DNA of 39,760 nt from positions 1 through 39,760 of IMG/VR virus record IMGVR_UViG_3300042465_004089; one strand, written 5' to 3'. The notes under the pieces are model-generated. The model did no database searches. It was not told where the DNA came from and was given only the letters and a program-made list of their open reading frames with translations. The first letter of the stretch is position 1, and each line of letters opens with the position of its first letter. The position numbers were made by a program, and so were the translations under genes. This document shows positions 7,881 through 14,802 of the stretch, one piece after another. Origin of the DNA: a virus.

Positions 7881-7908
7881 GAAAACCCTTCAGTATCTCT
7901 ACCGAAGG
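7881..7908 (-). terminator. Terminator after the 3'-5' exonuclease gene
   Basis: On the reverse strand CCTTCGGTA-GAGA-TACTGAAGG forms a 9-bp stem (one G-U) with a GAGA loop, followed by GTTTTC. It separates the exonuclease gene from the pyrophosphohydrolase genes. A promoter-like box lies only about 20 bases upstream of it. Confidence 0.8.
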
Positions 7909-7927
7909 ATTGTCTGTTGTTGTTTTA

Positions 7928-7938
7928 ATTATACCTCA
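7928..7938 (-). promoter_or_regulatory. Promoter-like extended -10 box before a terminator
   Basis: The reverse strand reads TGAGGTATAAT, one mismatch from the recurring TGTGGTATAAT. Transcription from it would start near 7921 and meet the hairpin at 7908-7887 at once, so it would give a very short RNA or an attenuated transcript. It may be functional or chance. Confidence 0.45.
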
Positions 7939-7948
7939 TTTACAAGTT

Positions 7949-8866
7949 TTAGACAAGTAAACTCTTACGTTTTTCTTTAGTGTTAATTGCTGTCTTACTA
8001 CGATGGCGAGAACCACAATCATTACACTCATATTCTTCGTACTCACAAGCAGGAGTATACACTGAATTACCTGTCTTAACAATATCTTCACTATTGCATA
8101 CAGGGCAAATAACAGTAGTATCTTTTGTGAAAATAGCAGAATTAACTGGTAGATTAGAATGCGGAGCTAAACGATGATAAACAGCATAAAGTAAGTCAAC
8201 ATCCTGAATATTGTATTCGAGCATTTCTTTTAGACTATCTTCACTTCCAGCTAAACATCCAATCCAAGTGTTAATACCGCTATGGTCAGCTTTATCACCT
8301 TCACCTAATGCTACACCAAGAGAACCTAGTCGATTACTCTGAAAGCGCATCTGTTTAGCTAACTTAAGAGTATCGATTGTTTTTACTTTCTTCATTGGTA
8401 GCATTCTATTAATAACCATTCTGCTCTTAATTGCAGGTAGATCAAAACGATCAATATTATGACCAATCATAACATCTGCAGTTTCAGCTAGAGCGTAAAG
8501 AACAGCACACAACCTGCTGTCATCGCCAATCTGAGCTTCTTGTGAACTCAAAGCTAACCCCTGAGTTACTGCAGAGTGCATCCAACGCCACGAAATACTA
8601 AGGATAACTCCACCTTCACGTAGGATATTATCTTGGCTTAAATTAGCCTTAAAACGTTTAAATGTAACTGCAATGTCAGGTGACGTTTCAATGTCGATGA
8701 ATAAATATTTAGCATTAGGTTTCTTACTGTATTCAACAGCAGTTCTATTATATGTTTCGTTAACTGAACTTTTAGATACTCCTAGAATTTCAGCAATTCG
8801 TCGTGAGGACCAACCTTTGTTTTTTAGCTCGACAATTTTAGATTGAATTTTAGTTGAATGTTTCAT
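7949..8866 (-). CDS. DnaQ-like 3'-5' exonuclease with N-terminal HTH and C-terminal zinc ribbon
   Basis: 305 aa in three parts. Residues 8-40 form a helix-turn-helix (KGWSSRRIAEILGVSKSSV). Residues 53-230 are a DEDD exonuclease fold: LFIDIETSP (D58, E60), MIGHNIDRFDLP and EYNIQDVDLLYAVYHRL as Exo I-III. The C-terminus holds a Cys4 ribbon, CPVC then CNDC. Likely a 3'-5' nuclease acting in replication or recombination, with two DNA-contacting modules. It directly follows the endonuclease VII gene. Confidence 0.88.
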   Translation of the reverse strand: MKHSTKIQSKIVELKNKGWSSRRIAEILGVSKSSVNETYNRTAVEYSKKPNAKYLFIDIETSPDIAVTFKRFKANLSQDNILREGGVILSISWRWMHSAVTQGLALSSQEAQIGDDSRLCAVLYALAETADVMIGHNIDRFDLPAIKSRMVINRMLPMKKVKTIDTLKLAKQMRFQSNRLGSLGVALGEGDKADHSGINTWIGCLAGSEDSLKEMLEYNIQDVDLLYAVYHRLAPHSNLPVNSAIFTKDTTVICPVCNSEDIVKTGNSVYTPACEYEEYECNDCGSRHRSKTAINTKEKRKSLLV

Positions 8867-9372
8867 TAAGTTTCCTTTACGGTTTTGATTAGATTGAGAA
8901 TAGTAATATAACCATGCTCTCGTTTTAGTATAGCTTTATTTAGTAGCTTTCGACGTTCTTTTAAGTTAGAACCATGTGGTTGACCTAGTTGATTCAATAA
9001 CAAATTCTGTTGTGTTACTTTTAGTTTATTAAACTCAACAATAATTCTCTTAACCCAACCGGGATGACGCCACCGTCTATCCACAGGTTTGTCTAAGTAG
9101 TCTGCACATTGTCTAAGGAAGTCTGACAACTTACCATTATACCAATGATTCAAGTATCTTACTTGTAGGTTCTCAAGTTTACCTAAAAGCATATTAGCAT
9201 TACCATTGAGAGCACCACGTACTAACTGTTCGTCATCATGAGCGTGATCTACGTGTGTTCTAGCTGCAGATAAATCCTGACCTGATATCGCGCATTTGTT
9301 CTGTTGTTCTTTTAGAAGTAATGCGCGTACTCTAGCTACGTCTTTACTGTTGTATAAGTCTTCTGTTTTAAT
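8866..9372 (-). CDS. Endonuclease VII-like Holliday-junction resolvase, apparent AUU start
   Basis: 168 aa. Only an ATT at 9372-9370 can serve as start. The frame is open from the TGA of the upstream gene (9385), contains no ATG, GTG or TTG before the core, and ATT lies 5 bases after AAAGGAGG. The first canonical in-frame ATG (9192) would cut off the catalytic region. Landmarks are VDHAHDD (41-47), LVRGALNGNANMLLGKLEN (50-68) and FLRQCADYL, matching phage recombination endonuclease VII (DHDH...RGxL...N..LGxxEN). Three of four zinc cysteines are absent (CAIS, RGALNGNAN). Such enzymes resolve branched DNA before packaging. Confidence 0.82.
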   Translation of the reverse strand: MKTEDLYNSKDVARVRALLLKEQQNKCAISGQDLSAARTHVDHAHDDEQLVRGALNGNANMLLGKLENLQVRYLNHWYNGKLSDFLRQCADYLDKPVDRRWRHPGWVKRIIVEFNKLKVTQQNLLLNQLGQPHGSNLKERRKLLNKAILKREHGYITILNLIKTVKET

Positions 9373-9384
9373 TGCAGCCTCCTT

Positions 9385-10356
9385 TCATAGTTTTATCCCG
9401 TAATTATTCAAGAATTTATCTAAGTTTAACATGTCATCCTCTGTAGTCATCATCCTAGCACAACAGAAGTATAACTGCAACATCCTACGGTAGTCAGCAA
9501 TATGCATAGAACCGTCCCAAGCAGTATAAGTGAACTCGGAAGGATACCACACCCTGTATTGATCAATAACCGCTTGTAGAGCTTCCTGATGCGTTTTACA
9601 GGTACTCAGTATTTTATATGCAGCTTGTTTACCAAATCTAACGTTAGCTAGTTCACAGGGTTTGTAATCGTCACTTGGGTCGCCATTTAAAAACTGGAAG
9701 CAGAACCAAATGAAACCTTCACCTTTAACTTCCTTATCTGTTTGCCATAGGCTACCAAAATCAGGTACTAATCTAACTTCTGGATTATCTTGAGTATAGT
9801 CATAAAGACTCAATCCTGAGTAAGCAGCAGAGTCTTTGTCAACAGAAATAAGAATAGGTGTGTAACCTTTACCTAAGTACTTATAACCTTGGATGATTAC
9901 ATCATCATCACATTCTCTGTTCTTAGCAACAATACTTGGGTAGTTCTTGTAGAGATAAGTTTTAGCTTCACGTAACCATGTTGGCCTCAGAGTCCCAATT
10001 CTAGAACCTTTGTATTTTGAAGGTAGTGGTAGATCATCCCTCAGATTAGTCAAACCCTGAATACACATAAGCATTTCATCTGCGAATAAATCAGAGTTAA
10101 TCTTTTCAATCTGATTCTTCATGATCTTAATACACTTAGATAACTCACCCGGTACTAACTTATCGGTGAATTCGTAGTTTTCTTTTACGAATTCCATTCC
10201 CTTGTTCTTTAGTACTTCCTTAAATTCTGTTCTGGTGTTGAACTCTTTAGTTCTACCAGATGGTAAATGTTTAACTTCTACTAATCGTTTGTCTACGACT
10301 GCAGCAGCACAGTAAGCTATGGCATCTGAATCGTATATTGTAATAATTTTACTCAT
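9385..10356 (-). CDS. 5'-3' exonuclease / flap endonuclease-like (PIN fold)
   Basis: 323 aa from ATG 10356, which overlaps the upstream stop (ATGA); a longer start at 10374 lies inside the upstream gene. Acidic metal-binding clusters appear in order: YDSDAIAY near the N-terminus, NRECDDDVII, LISVDKDSAAY and FLNGDPSDDYKP. This is the arrangement of T7 gp6/T5 D15-type phage exonucleases, which remove RNA primers and resect DNA 5' ends. It lies beside the resolvase and other replication genes. Confidence 0.85.
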   Translation of the reverse strand: MSKIITIYDSDAIAYCAAAVVDKRLVEVKHLPSGRTKEFNTRTEFKEVLKNKGMEFVKENYEFTDKLVPGELSKCIKIMKNQIEKINSDLFADEMLMCIQGLTNLRDDLPLPSKYKGSRIGTLRPTWLREAKTYLYKNYPSIVAKNRECDDDVIIQGYKYLGKGYTPILISVDKDSAAYSGLSLYDYTQDNPEVRLVPDFGSLWQTDKEVKGEGFIWFCFQFLNGDPSDDYKPCELANVRFGKQAAYKILSTCKTHQEALQAVIDQYRVWYPSEFTYTAWDGSMHIADYRRMLQLYFCCARMMTTEDDMLNLDKFLNNYGIKL

Positions 10357-10766
10357 TCTAAATATTCTTTCCAATCTTCGTGAAAGATGCAGTTATCTGG
10401 AGCTAACTTAAACATAGGTGCAATTTCAGCGTCTGTATATCCTGCAAGACCACAACCGATTTTAGTTACGATGTAATCAAGCTCAGGATTTTCCCGAGCT
10501 AATTTCTTGAACAACATGACTTGAGATTCAATGAGATGCAGACTTAGTGTTTCAATATTTAAATCTTTAGTAGCAATGGCATAACAATCCCCAGTATAAC
10601 CCATACCACACCCCATAACTGCACCAAATTTATTATGTGCAAATCTTGCTGCTCCAGCACCATATAATCCTCCAAGATTGCTACCAAATACAAATATTTG
10701 ATACTTGGATAGTTTAGTTACATTACCAGTGTAGTAAGTGTAGAAATTCTCTTTAACAATTTGCAT
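10353..10766 (-). CDS. Macro-domain-like phage protein (A1S_2505 type)
   Basis: 137 aa. IFVFGSNLGGLYGAGAARFA (about 24-43), YAIATKD and VTKIGCGLAGYTDAEIAPMF are the signature segments of a phage/prophage family with a macro-like fold. Macro domains bind ADP-ribose or related nucleotides; whether this one binds or hydrolyses ADP-ribose is unknown. Its stop overlaps the exonuclease start. Preceded by its own -10 box and by a terminator. Confidence 0.75.
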   Translation of the reverse strand: MQIVKENFYTYYTGNVTKLSKYQIFVFGSNLGGLYGAGAARFAHNKFGAVMGCGMGYTGDCYAIATKDLNIETLSLHLIESQVMLFKKLARENPELDYIVTKIGCGLAGYTDAEIAPMFKLAPDNCIFHEDWKEYLE

Positions 10767-10792
10767 AATTTATCCTTTCATAGTTAGTAGGC

Positions 10793-10801
10793 ATTATACA
10801 A
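10793..10801 (-). promoter_or_regulatory. -10 box TATAAT upstream of the macro-like gene
   Basis: The reverse strand reads TTGTATAATGCC about 27 bases before the ATG at 10766, directly downstream of the terminator 10805-10828. Without a clear -35, it rests on the perfect -10 and on position between transcription units. Confidence 0.55.
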
Positions 10802-10804
10802 TAA

Positions 10805-10828
10805 AACCTTCCGTTTTACGGGAAGGTT
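10805..10828 (-). terminator. Terminator before the macro-like gene
   Basis: On the reverse strand AACCTTCC pairs with GGAAGGTT (8 bp, 8-nt loop) and is followed by TTATTG. It ends the transcript whose last gene stops at 10837. Confidence 0.8.
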
Positions 10829-10836
10829 CATTTAAA

Positions 10837-11058
10837 TTAACTACGAGCTAGTTTAATAGCTGCTAGGATATCTTCAGATTTAGCGTTAAGATCATCCACT
10901 TTATTCTGAACAATACTTTTAGCTACAGCACTTAGGATAGCAGCGTCGAAACCTGCCTCTTTTATACTATCCTTAACCTCTTTAATCTCTTCCTTTATAC
11001 TATCTTCGGCTGTATAGTGACGGACTAGTTCTGCGATATATTCCTTTTGTGTACTCAT
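10837..11058 (-). CDS. Hypothetical helical protein, 73 aa
   Basis: Small Lys/Glu/Ala-rich protein predicted to be two long helices, with core IKEEIKEVKDSIKEAGFDAA. The short stretch IKEVK...GFDAAIL faintly recalls the GapR/DUF2312 coiled-coil DNA-binding family, but too weakly for assignment. Ribosome site AAGGAGTAAACA. Last gene before the terminator. Confidence 0.7.
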   Translation of the reverse strand: MSTQKEYIAELVRHYTAEDSIKEEIKEVKDSIKEAGFDAAILSAVAKSIVQNKVDDLNAKSEDILAAIKLARS

Positions 11059-11068
11059 TGTTTACTCC

Positions 11069-11263
11069 TTATTTACCTGAACGCAGTGCGTAGAAGAAAC
11101 CAGACAACCATATTGTGGATAACCATGTCCAGATGTTGACTGCGATTGCAAGTCCAAATAATGTATTCAATGCAAGGATGGTAATAACTGGTCCTAGACC
11201 GATTAGTGCAATAAGAAGTAGAACTACTAAAACAATTCCGAGAGATTCTGTTAGTTTTGACAT
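11069..11263 (-). CDS. Small membrane protein, two transmembrane helices
   Basis: 64 aa. Two hydrophobic segments, LGIVLVVLLLIALIGLG (about 8-24) and a second over about 27-58 (LNTLFGLAIAVNIWTWLSTI), end in a basic tail LRSGK. No signal cleavage site. Could act at the inner membrane during takeover or lysis control; no family recognised. A TGCTATAAT box lies about 35 bases upstream. Confidence 0.75.
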   Translation of the reverse strand: MSKLTESLGIVLVVLLLIALIGLGPVITILALNTLFGLAIAVNIWTWLSTIWLSGFFYALRSGK

Positions 11264-11275
11264 TTGTATATTCCT

Positions 11276-11824
11276 TTATAGAGTAAGTGAAGATTGAATT
11301 ATAGCAGATTTCTTTCTGTTTTCTGCATTTATTTTACGATGTTCTTTACCGTGACATTCTGTGCATAACCACATTACGTCTAACCAATGTTCTTCTAGAT
11401 ATGACCAATGGTGACCTTCGATTTCACAATCAGTTTTACCACAGGCAGAGCAGATAGTTGGACGAATAAGTTTACCGTCACGTAGTGCATTAGAAAGTTC
11501 ACATTGAGCTTTTCTTTTGATCTTGTTTTTAAGTGCCCACTCAGATTTACTTCTATCTACTTTGGCTTTAAATTCTGGATCAGTTGCATACTTTAATTTA
11601 GTCTTAGCTGAAAATTTACTAGAACGCTCAGAACCCGGATAACTTCGGTTTCTATCGTATTCATTATAATACTCAACTTTATCTAATCTGTTTAGAATAA
11701 CATCTTTCTTGTTGCATTCCTTGCACTTATTAACGTGACCGTCAGCCATCTTATAATGTTTATAAAATGCAGAGAGGGGTTTAATCTCTCCGCACTTAAA
11801 GCACTTTTTATGCTTTTCCTCCAT
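11276..11824 (-). CDS. HNH endonuclease with N-terminal zinc finger
   Basis: 182 aa. Residues 8-38 hold two CxxC pairs (CFKCGEIKP, CKECNKK), a small zinc finger also seen in other phage HNH proteins. The C-terminal half is an HNH module: CSACGKTDCEIEGHHWSYLE and LCTECHGKEHRK, with two zinc-binding pairs and the HH motif. Likely a free-standing homing-type or accessory nuclease. It sits between ssb and the membrane protein gene, 2 bases from the ssb stop. Confidence 0.88.
   Translation of the reverse strand: MEEKHKKCFKCGEIKPLSAFYKHYKMADGHVNKCKECNKKDVILNRLDKVEYYNEYDRNRSYPGSERSSKFSAKTKLKYATDPEFKAKVDRSKSEWALKNKIKRKAQCELSNALRDGKLIRPTICSACGKTDCEIEGHHWSYLEEHWLDVMWLCTECHGKEHRKINAENRKKSAIIQSSLTL
11298..11308 (-). 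promoter_or_regulatory. Extended -10 box before the small membrane protein
   Basis: The reverse strand reads TCTGCTATAAT (TGn plus a perfect TATAAT) inside the 3' end of the HNH gene, about 35 bases before the ATG at 11263. No convincing -35. Confidence 0.5.
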
Positions 11825-11826
11825 TG

Positions 11827-12555
11827 TTAGAAATCATACTTAGCCATTTTACGAGCTTTACTGGTTGTCTGATCAAAGTAAGCTGAACCTGTAATAAATG
11901 GTAGGTCTTCATCCATATCATCATCCTGCGGCTTCGGTGCAGCTTTAGGTTTAGCTTTAGGTGCTTCCTTAGTTTTAGCACTAGGTGGGACTTTGACTGA
12001 ACCTCCGTTATCATCACTTGCGGAATCATCAGCGAATTCATCACCTACTTCATAATCACTTCCACCACCTCCTTCATAAGGAATTAGCTTCGTTACTAAA
12101 ACGTTCTTCAAACGAGCAACCAAACCGTAACGAGTTTCGCCAGCTTCATAAGAGACTGTACCGTAGCTACCATTACCTGCTTTTTCTGTACTAGTCAAAT
12201 CAACAAGTGTAGCCCCTTGTTTTTGTAGTAAACGAGGACGGTATTTAACCGGTAGTGGAATCTTTTCTTGAGTAGCTTTGTCAGTGATTTGAGAATTCTT
12301 CTTTAATGTAATCACATAAAGATTCTTTTCTGAACCTTCAGGTGGTGCACATTTGTAGATACCTTCAAATTCACTACGTTTTACTTTACGTGCAGCTTGT
12401 TTCGGAAACTCTGCTGCAAATGAATCAGCAGTATCTTCGTCAACAACAACTCCGCACTTATACTCTTGTCCTTTATCCTTGTCGAAGCAATCAACAGGTT
12501 TTTCCAAGCAAGCAAATACTAGCATACCGTTTAGTTTCATTGTGTTTGTAGTCAT
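11827..12555 (-). CDS. Single-stranded DNA-binding protein, T7 gp2.5-like
   Basis: 242 aa from ATG 12555 (AAGGATTTAAT upstream; the in-frame TTG at 12570 overlaps the ribosome site). An OB-fold-like body (LNGMLVFACLEKPVD, YKCGVVVDEDTADSF, LYVITLKKNSQI, YGLVARLKNVLVTKLIPY) is followed from about 165 by an acidic, then Ala/Pro/Lys-rich, linker and an acidic-aromatic segment DDDMDEDLPF. The extreme end is KYDF. Proteins of this design coat ssDNA and recruit polymerase and helicase through the acidic tail. The role in this replication module is clear although similarity is diffuse. Confidence 0.8.
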   Translation of the reverse strand: MTTNTMKLNGMLVFACLEKPVDCFDKDKGQEYKCGVVVDEDTADSFAAEFPKQAARKVKRSEFEGIYKCAPPEGSEKNLYVITLKKNSQITDKATQEKIPLPVKYRPRLLQKQGATLVDLTSTEKAGNGSYGTVSYEAGETRYGLVARLKNVLVTKLIPYEGGGGSDYEVGDEFADDSASDDNGGSVKVPPSAKTKEAPKAKPKAAPKPQDDDMDEDLPFITGSAYFDQTTSKARKMAKYDF

Positions 12556-12622
12556 ATTAAATCCTTTCAAGATTCTTGGTTAATTTAGTAGTTTTACAAA
12601 GGTCTACCAACCTTAATTTTAT

Positions 12623-12723
12623 TGGTGGGAGTATCAATATTTCCGACTATCATGGCTTAGATGTATCTAGAATCATCCACGAGTAAGTAATTGATCATCG
12701 AGGCTGGACATTTCTGCACTCCC
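12623..12723 (-). other. tRNA-like segment with 7-bp acceptor-type stem and CCA, unassigned
   Basis: Starting 5 bases after the tRNA-Arg CCA, the reverse strand has GGGAGTG and, 80 bases on, TACTCCC followed by ACCA. The ends pair over 7 bp like an acceptor stem. I cannot fold a normal D, anticodon or T arm in the interior (no GGTTCGAAT-like T loop). It may be a degenerate class II tRNA, a processed structured RNA, or chance. Confidence 0.3.
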
Positions 12724-12728
12724 GTAAT

Positions 12729-12806
12729 TGGTGCGTCTGGAGGGATTCGAACCCCCATGATGGACAATGTAGAAGACTGTTAGCTTATCCGTTAGCTCAC
12801 AGACGC
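12729..12806 (-). tRNA. tRNA-Arg (anticodon UCU)
   Basis: The reverse strand folds as a cloverleaf: acceptor GCGTCTG with CAGACGC, D stem AGCT/AGCT, anticodon stem ACAGT/ATTGT with loop CTTCTAC (anticodon TCT), 7-nt variable loop, T stem GGGGG/CCCTC with loop TTCGAAT, discriminator A and encoded CCA (12729-12731). It reads AGA codons, which are common in this AT-rich genome. An extended -10 promoter lies 14 bases upstream. Confidence 0.93.
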
Positions 12807-12819
12807 ATTTTAAGTTAGC

Positions 12820-12830
12820 ATTATACCACA
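12820..12830 (-). promoter_or_regulatory. Extended -10 promoter of the tRNA-Arg gene
   Basis: TGTGGTATAAT on the reverse strand, overlapping the stop of the 55-aa gene and 14 bases before the tRNA 5' end. Identical to the 11-mer upstream of the thyX/nrd operon. Confidence 0.65.
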
Positions 12831-12988
12831 GTTTCCTCAATCTCTACTCCGTTAATCCTGAAATATTCAATATCAGCTTTAACATTCTTAATACCTACGC
12901 TGTAATCAATATTAACCACTTGATCAGCCTTACCATTAACGTACCGTGTAGCGGTATTACCTTGGATTAATACTAAGTTAGGTTTCAT
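12821..12988 (-). CDS. Hypothetical protein, 55 aa
   Basis: MKPNLVLIQGNTATRYVNGK ... ending EIEETVV. Short beta-rich protein; ATG at 12988 follows a GGGAG-type ribosome site in the 3' end of the preceding gene. Its final codons overlap the tRNA promoter. No family recognised. Confidence 0.7.
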   Translation of the reverse strand: MKPNLVLIQGNTATRYVNGKADQVVNIDYSVGIKNVKADIEYFRINGVEIEETVV

Positions 12989-12991
12989 AAG

Positions 12992-13342
12992 TTACTCCCG
13001 GAAGTACTCTACTTTAGTAACAGGTACTGGTTTACAGAAGAAGAACTCATTGAACTGATAACCATCGTAAGAACTCCAAGTACCTTGCAGAGCTACAACA
13101 ACAGATAAATCCTCCGATTCCTGCTTGAACTCAAGATAAGCTGTACAGTCAGATTCACTATCGTTATCATAATCAAAAGTAGGTGCAGCTTGAATCATTG
13201 ATACTTTCAAACCGTATTCTTTACCGATTGATTTTCCGAAACTATAATCTAGGTTCTTCATCATATCAGTCTTAGTTTCTTTACTTACGTTGGTAAGTGC
13301 TAGTGAAACTAGTGCTTTTAGAATAGTTACTTTATCTACCAT
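12992..13342 (-). CDS. Hypothetical protein of a three-member phage paralogue family (copy 1)
   Basis: 116 aa. A helical N-terminus is followed by an acidic beta-rich domain ending TWSSYDGYQFNEFFFCKP then VPVTKVEYFRE. The ending resembles that of the adjacent gene (13346-13717) and of 16097-16429. Function unknown; small, acidic and soluble. It is 3 bases after its paralogue, a tandem arrangement suggesting duplication. Confidence 0.78.
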   Translation of the reverse strand: MVDKVTILKALVSLALTNVSKETKTDMMKNLDYSFGKSIGKEYGLKVSMIQAAPTFDYDNDSESDCTAYLEFKQESEDLSVVVALQGTWSSYDGYQFNEFFFCKPVPVTKVEYFRE

Positions 13343-13345
13343 GAT

Positions 13346-13717
13346 TTATTCCTCTACCTTAAAATACTGAGTAACCATTACTTCCTTTGGTGCAACAAAG
13401 AAAAATTCATCGAATTCACTTCCGATATACGATTGATACCAACCGCTGAACTTAACAAATACTTCAGCAGTACCTTTGGTAAACTTATACACAGACCAAT
13501 AATCTTCGCCTTCGCCTTCACCACCGTGGTTATCCATGTGTTCGAAACTGATCTTATTTTCAGCTAGTTCATCACGGAAAGCAGTGAATTCTTCGTTATC
13601 GTAATCACTATTGTATTCATCACTCATTTCTGACTCAAAGAAATTATCAATAATTTCACTATCGGCATCCTTCAGGATTGCAGTTACTAGTTGCTTTAGG
13701 TTTGTTGTGTTTGTCAT
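13346..13717 (-). CDS. Hypothetical protein of a three-member phage paralogue family (copy 2)
   Basis: 123 aa, very acidic. Contains WSVYKFTKGTAEVFVKFSGW and WYQSYIGSEFDEFFFVAP followed by KEVMVTQYF, shared in pattern with the neighbouring 116-aa protein and with the 110-aa protein at 16097. No catalytic signature seen; the acidic surface could be DNA-mimic-like, but that is speculation. Preceded by a TGCGGTATAAT box. Confidence 0.78.
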   Translation of the reverse strand: MTNTTNLKQLVTAILKDADSEIIDNFFESEMSDEYNSDYDNEEFTAFRDELAENKISFEHMDNHGGEGEGEDYWSVYKFTKGTAEVFVKFSGWYQSYIGSEFDEFFFVAPKEVMVTQYFKVEE

Positions 13718-13760
13718 TTTAAATATCCTTTACTTAATTTGTTAATTGAACCGAAATTTA

Positions 13761-13771
13761 ATTATACCGCA
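13761..13771 (-). promoter_or_regulatory. Extended -10 box before the paralogue pair
   Basis: The reverse strand reads TGCGGTATAAT, overlapping the final codons (GCG GTA TAA) of the nucleotidyltransferase gene, about 45 bases before the ATG at 13717. One mismatch from the recurring TGTGGTATAAT. Confidence 0.55.
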
Positions 13772-14595
13772 ATTTTACTTAGTTTATCTTTCACACTTAA
13801 AAATTTACCTTCATCGAACAATTCCATTACTTCAGGGTAATTATCGATCGCAAATTCTCTGAACCAACCTTTACATAAAGTAGTACAGACTTTATTCAGA
13901 GCTTTATTATAAGCTAGTTTCGCAGGATATTTCCAATCCTTTGGAACCATGAATCTTTCTGTAGCAATTACATAAGTTTCTTCAGCTACACACTGTAGTT
14001 GTTCTGCGTGTGTTAAACCATCCCATAACTCTTTACTGCACCAAGCTTTAGCATGATCGCGCTGTAATCTAGTATACATCGGTTGTTCTTGATACGCGAA
14101 TAATTTGTGCAAATCGTCGTGAACATACTTCTTCGTTACTGCGTCATCAAAGAAATCATCCACAGCTTGATTTAGGTTTGGACCTTGCTGTGGAAATTGC
14201 TTCTTTGTCAGTTCTGTTCTATTAACAAGCATTGCTTTGTCTTCAATACTCATTGATTTCATATAAGGTGCAAGATGTTTATGGTAGTGCGTCACATGTT
14301 TAGAGAACCCAAGATCACGCCACAAATGACTGCGCTTAACAATACCCAACCCTACTAGATTAACCACATGTACAACCTTATCGTTGTACATGATAGTATT
14401 ATAATATGTTGTATATTTAGCTAATTTATAGTTATCCAGAAAGAACCAAGGATGATGTTCTGCACCTTCTATTGGTTCTTTACTAATGATGTCCCAGTCA
14501 GTATCTGGTTTAATCAAACCAACATCGTGCCAGTAGTCCAACGCACGAGAACCAATCAGTAAGTATTCAGGTTCAACCAAGATATTCTCCATCAT
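13762..14595 (-). CDS. Nucleotidyltransferase-fold protein (Pol beta/MNT superfamily)
   Basis: 277 aa from ATG 14595 (AAGGA five bases upstream). YLLIGSRALDYW (11-22) followed by KPDTDWDII (29-37) gives the GS...DxD signature of minimal nucleotidyltransferases. The remaining 240 residues are rich in His/Trp/Lys and helical (YHKHLAPYMKSMS, DDLHKLFAYQEQPMY). It could transfer a nucleotide to protein or RNA; the target is unknown. Overlaps the previous gene by 23 bases. Confidence 0.75.
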   Translation of the reverse strand: MMENILVEPEYLLIGSRALDYWHDVGLIKPDTDWDIISKEPIEGAEHHPWFFLDNYKLAKYTTYYNTIMYNDKVVHVVNLVGLGIVKRSHLWRDLGFSKHVTHYHKHLAPYMKSMSIEDKAMLVNRTELTKKQFPQQGPNLNQAVDDFFDDAVTKKYVHDDLHKLFAYQEQPMYTRLQRDHAKAWCSKELWDGLTHAEQLQCVAEETYVIATERFMVPKDWKYPAKLAYNKALNKVCTTLCKGWFREFAIDNYPEVMELFDEGKFLSVKDKLSKIAV

Positions 14596-14800
14596 CAAAT
14601 TCCTTATAAATAGTATTCTGTGTTTCTAAAGCAATGATTCTACAGCAATATACTTCCTTATCCAGAACTTCCGAAGTAATTGCATATTTAGTGTTGCTTA
14701 CATTCTCGGAATCAGGATGATCGATTGGGAAAAGCAAAGCGCGATTACCTAGAATAGCAACACCTGCTTTACGACTGAATTGTACTACACGTTTGTTCAT
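14573..14800 (-). CDS. Hypothetical protein, 75 aa
   Basis: Begins MNKRVVQFSRKAGVAILGNR and ends acidic FDDGEYLG; ribosome site AAGGAG. Translation is coupled to the nucleotidyltransferase gene, which starts inside its 3' end. No motif recognised. Confidence 0.72.
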   Translation of the reverse strand: MNKRVVQFSRKAGVAILGNRALLFPIDHPDSENVSNTKYAITSEVLDKEVYCCRIIALETQNTIYKEFDDGEYLG

Positions 14801-14802
14801 TA

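Noticed and set aside
11808-12044. 78-aa reverse reading frame inside ssb
   Set aside because: Out-of-frame shadow of the acidic/Ala-Pro-rich tail of the SSB gene; no ribosome site, low-complexity composition.
12623-12723. Confident second tRNA
   Set aside because: Acceptor-like stem and CCA are present but no D, anticodon or T arm can be drawn; kept only as a low-confidence feature.
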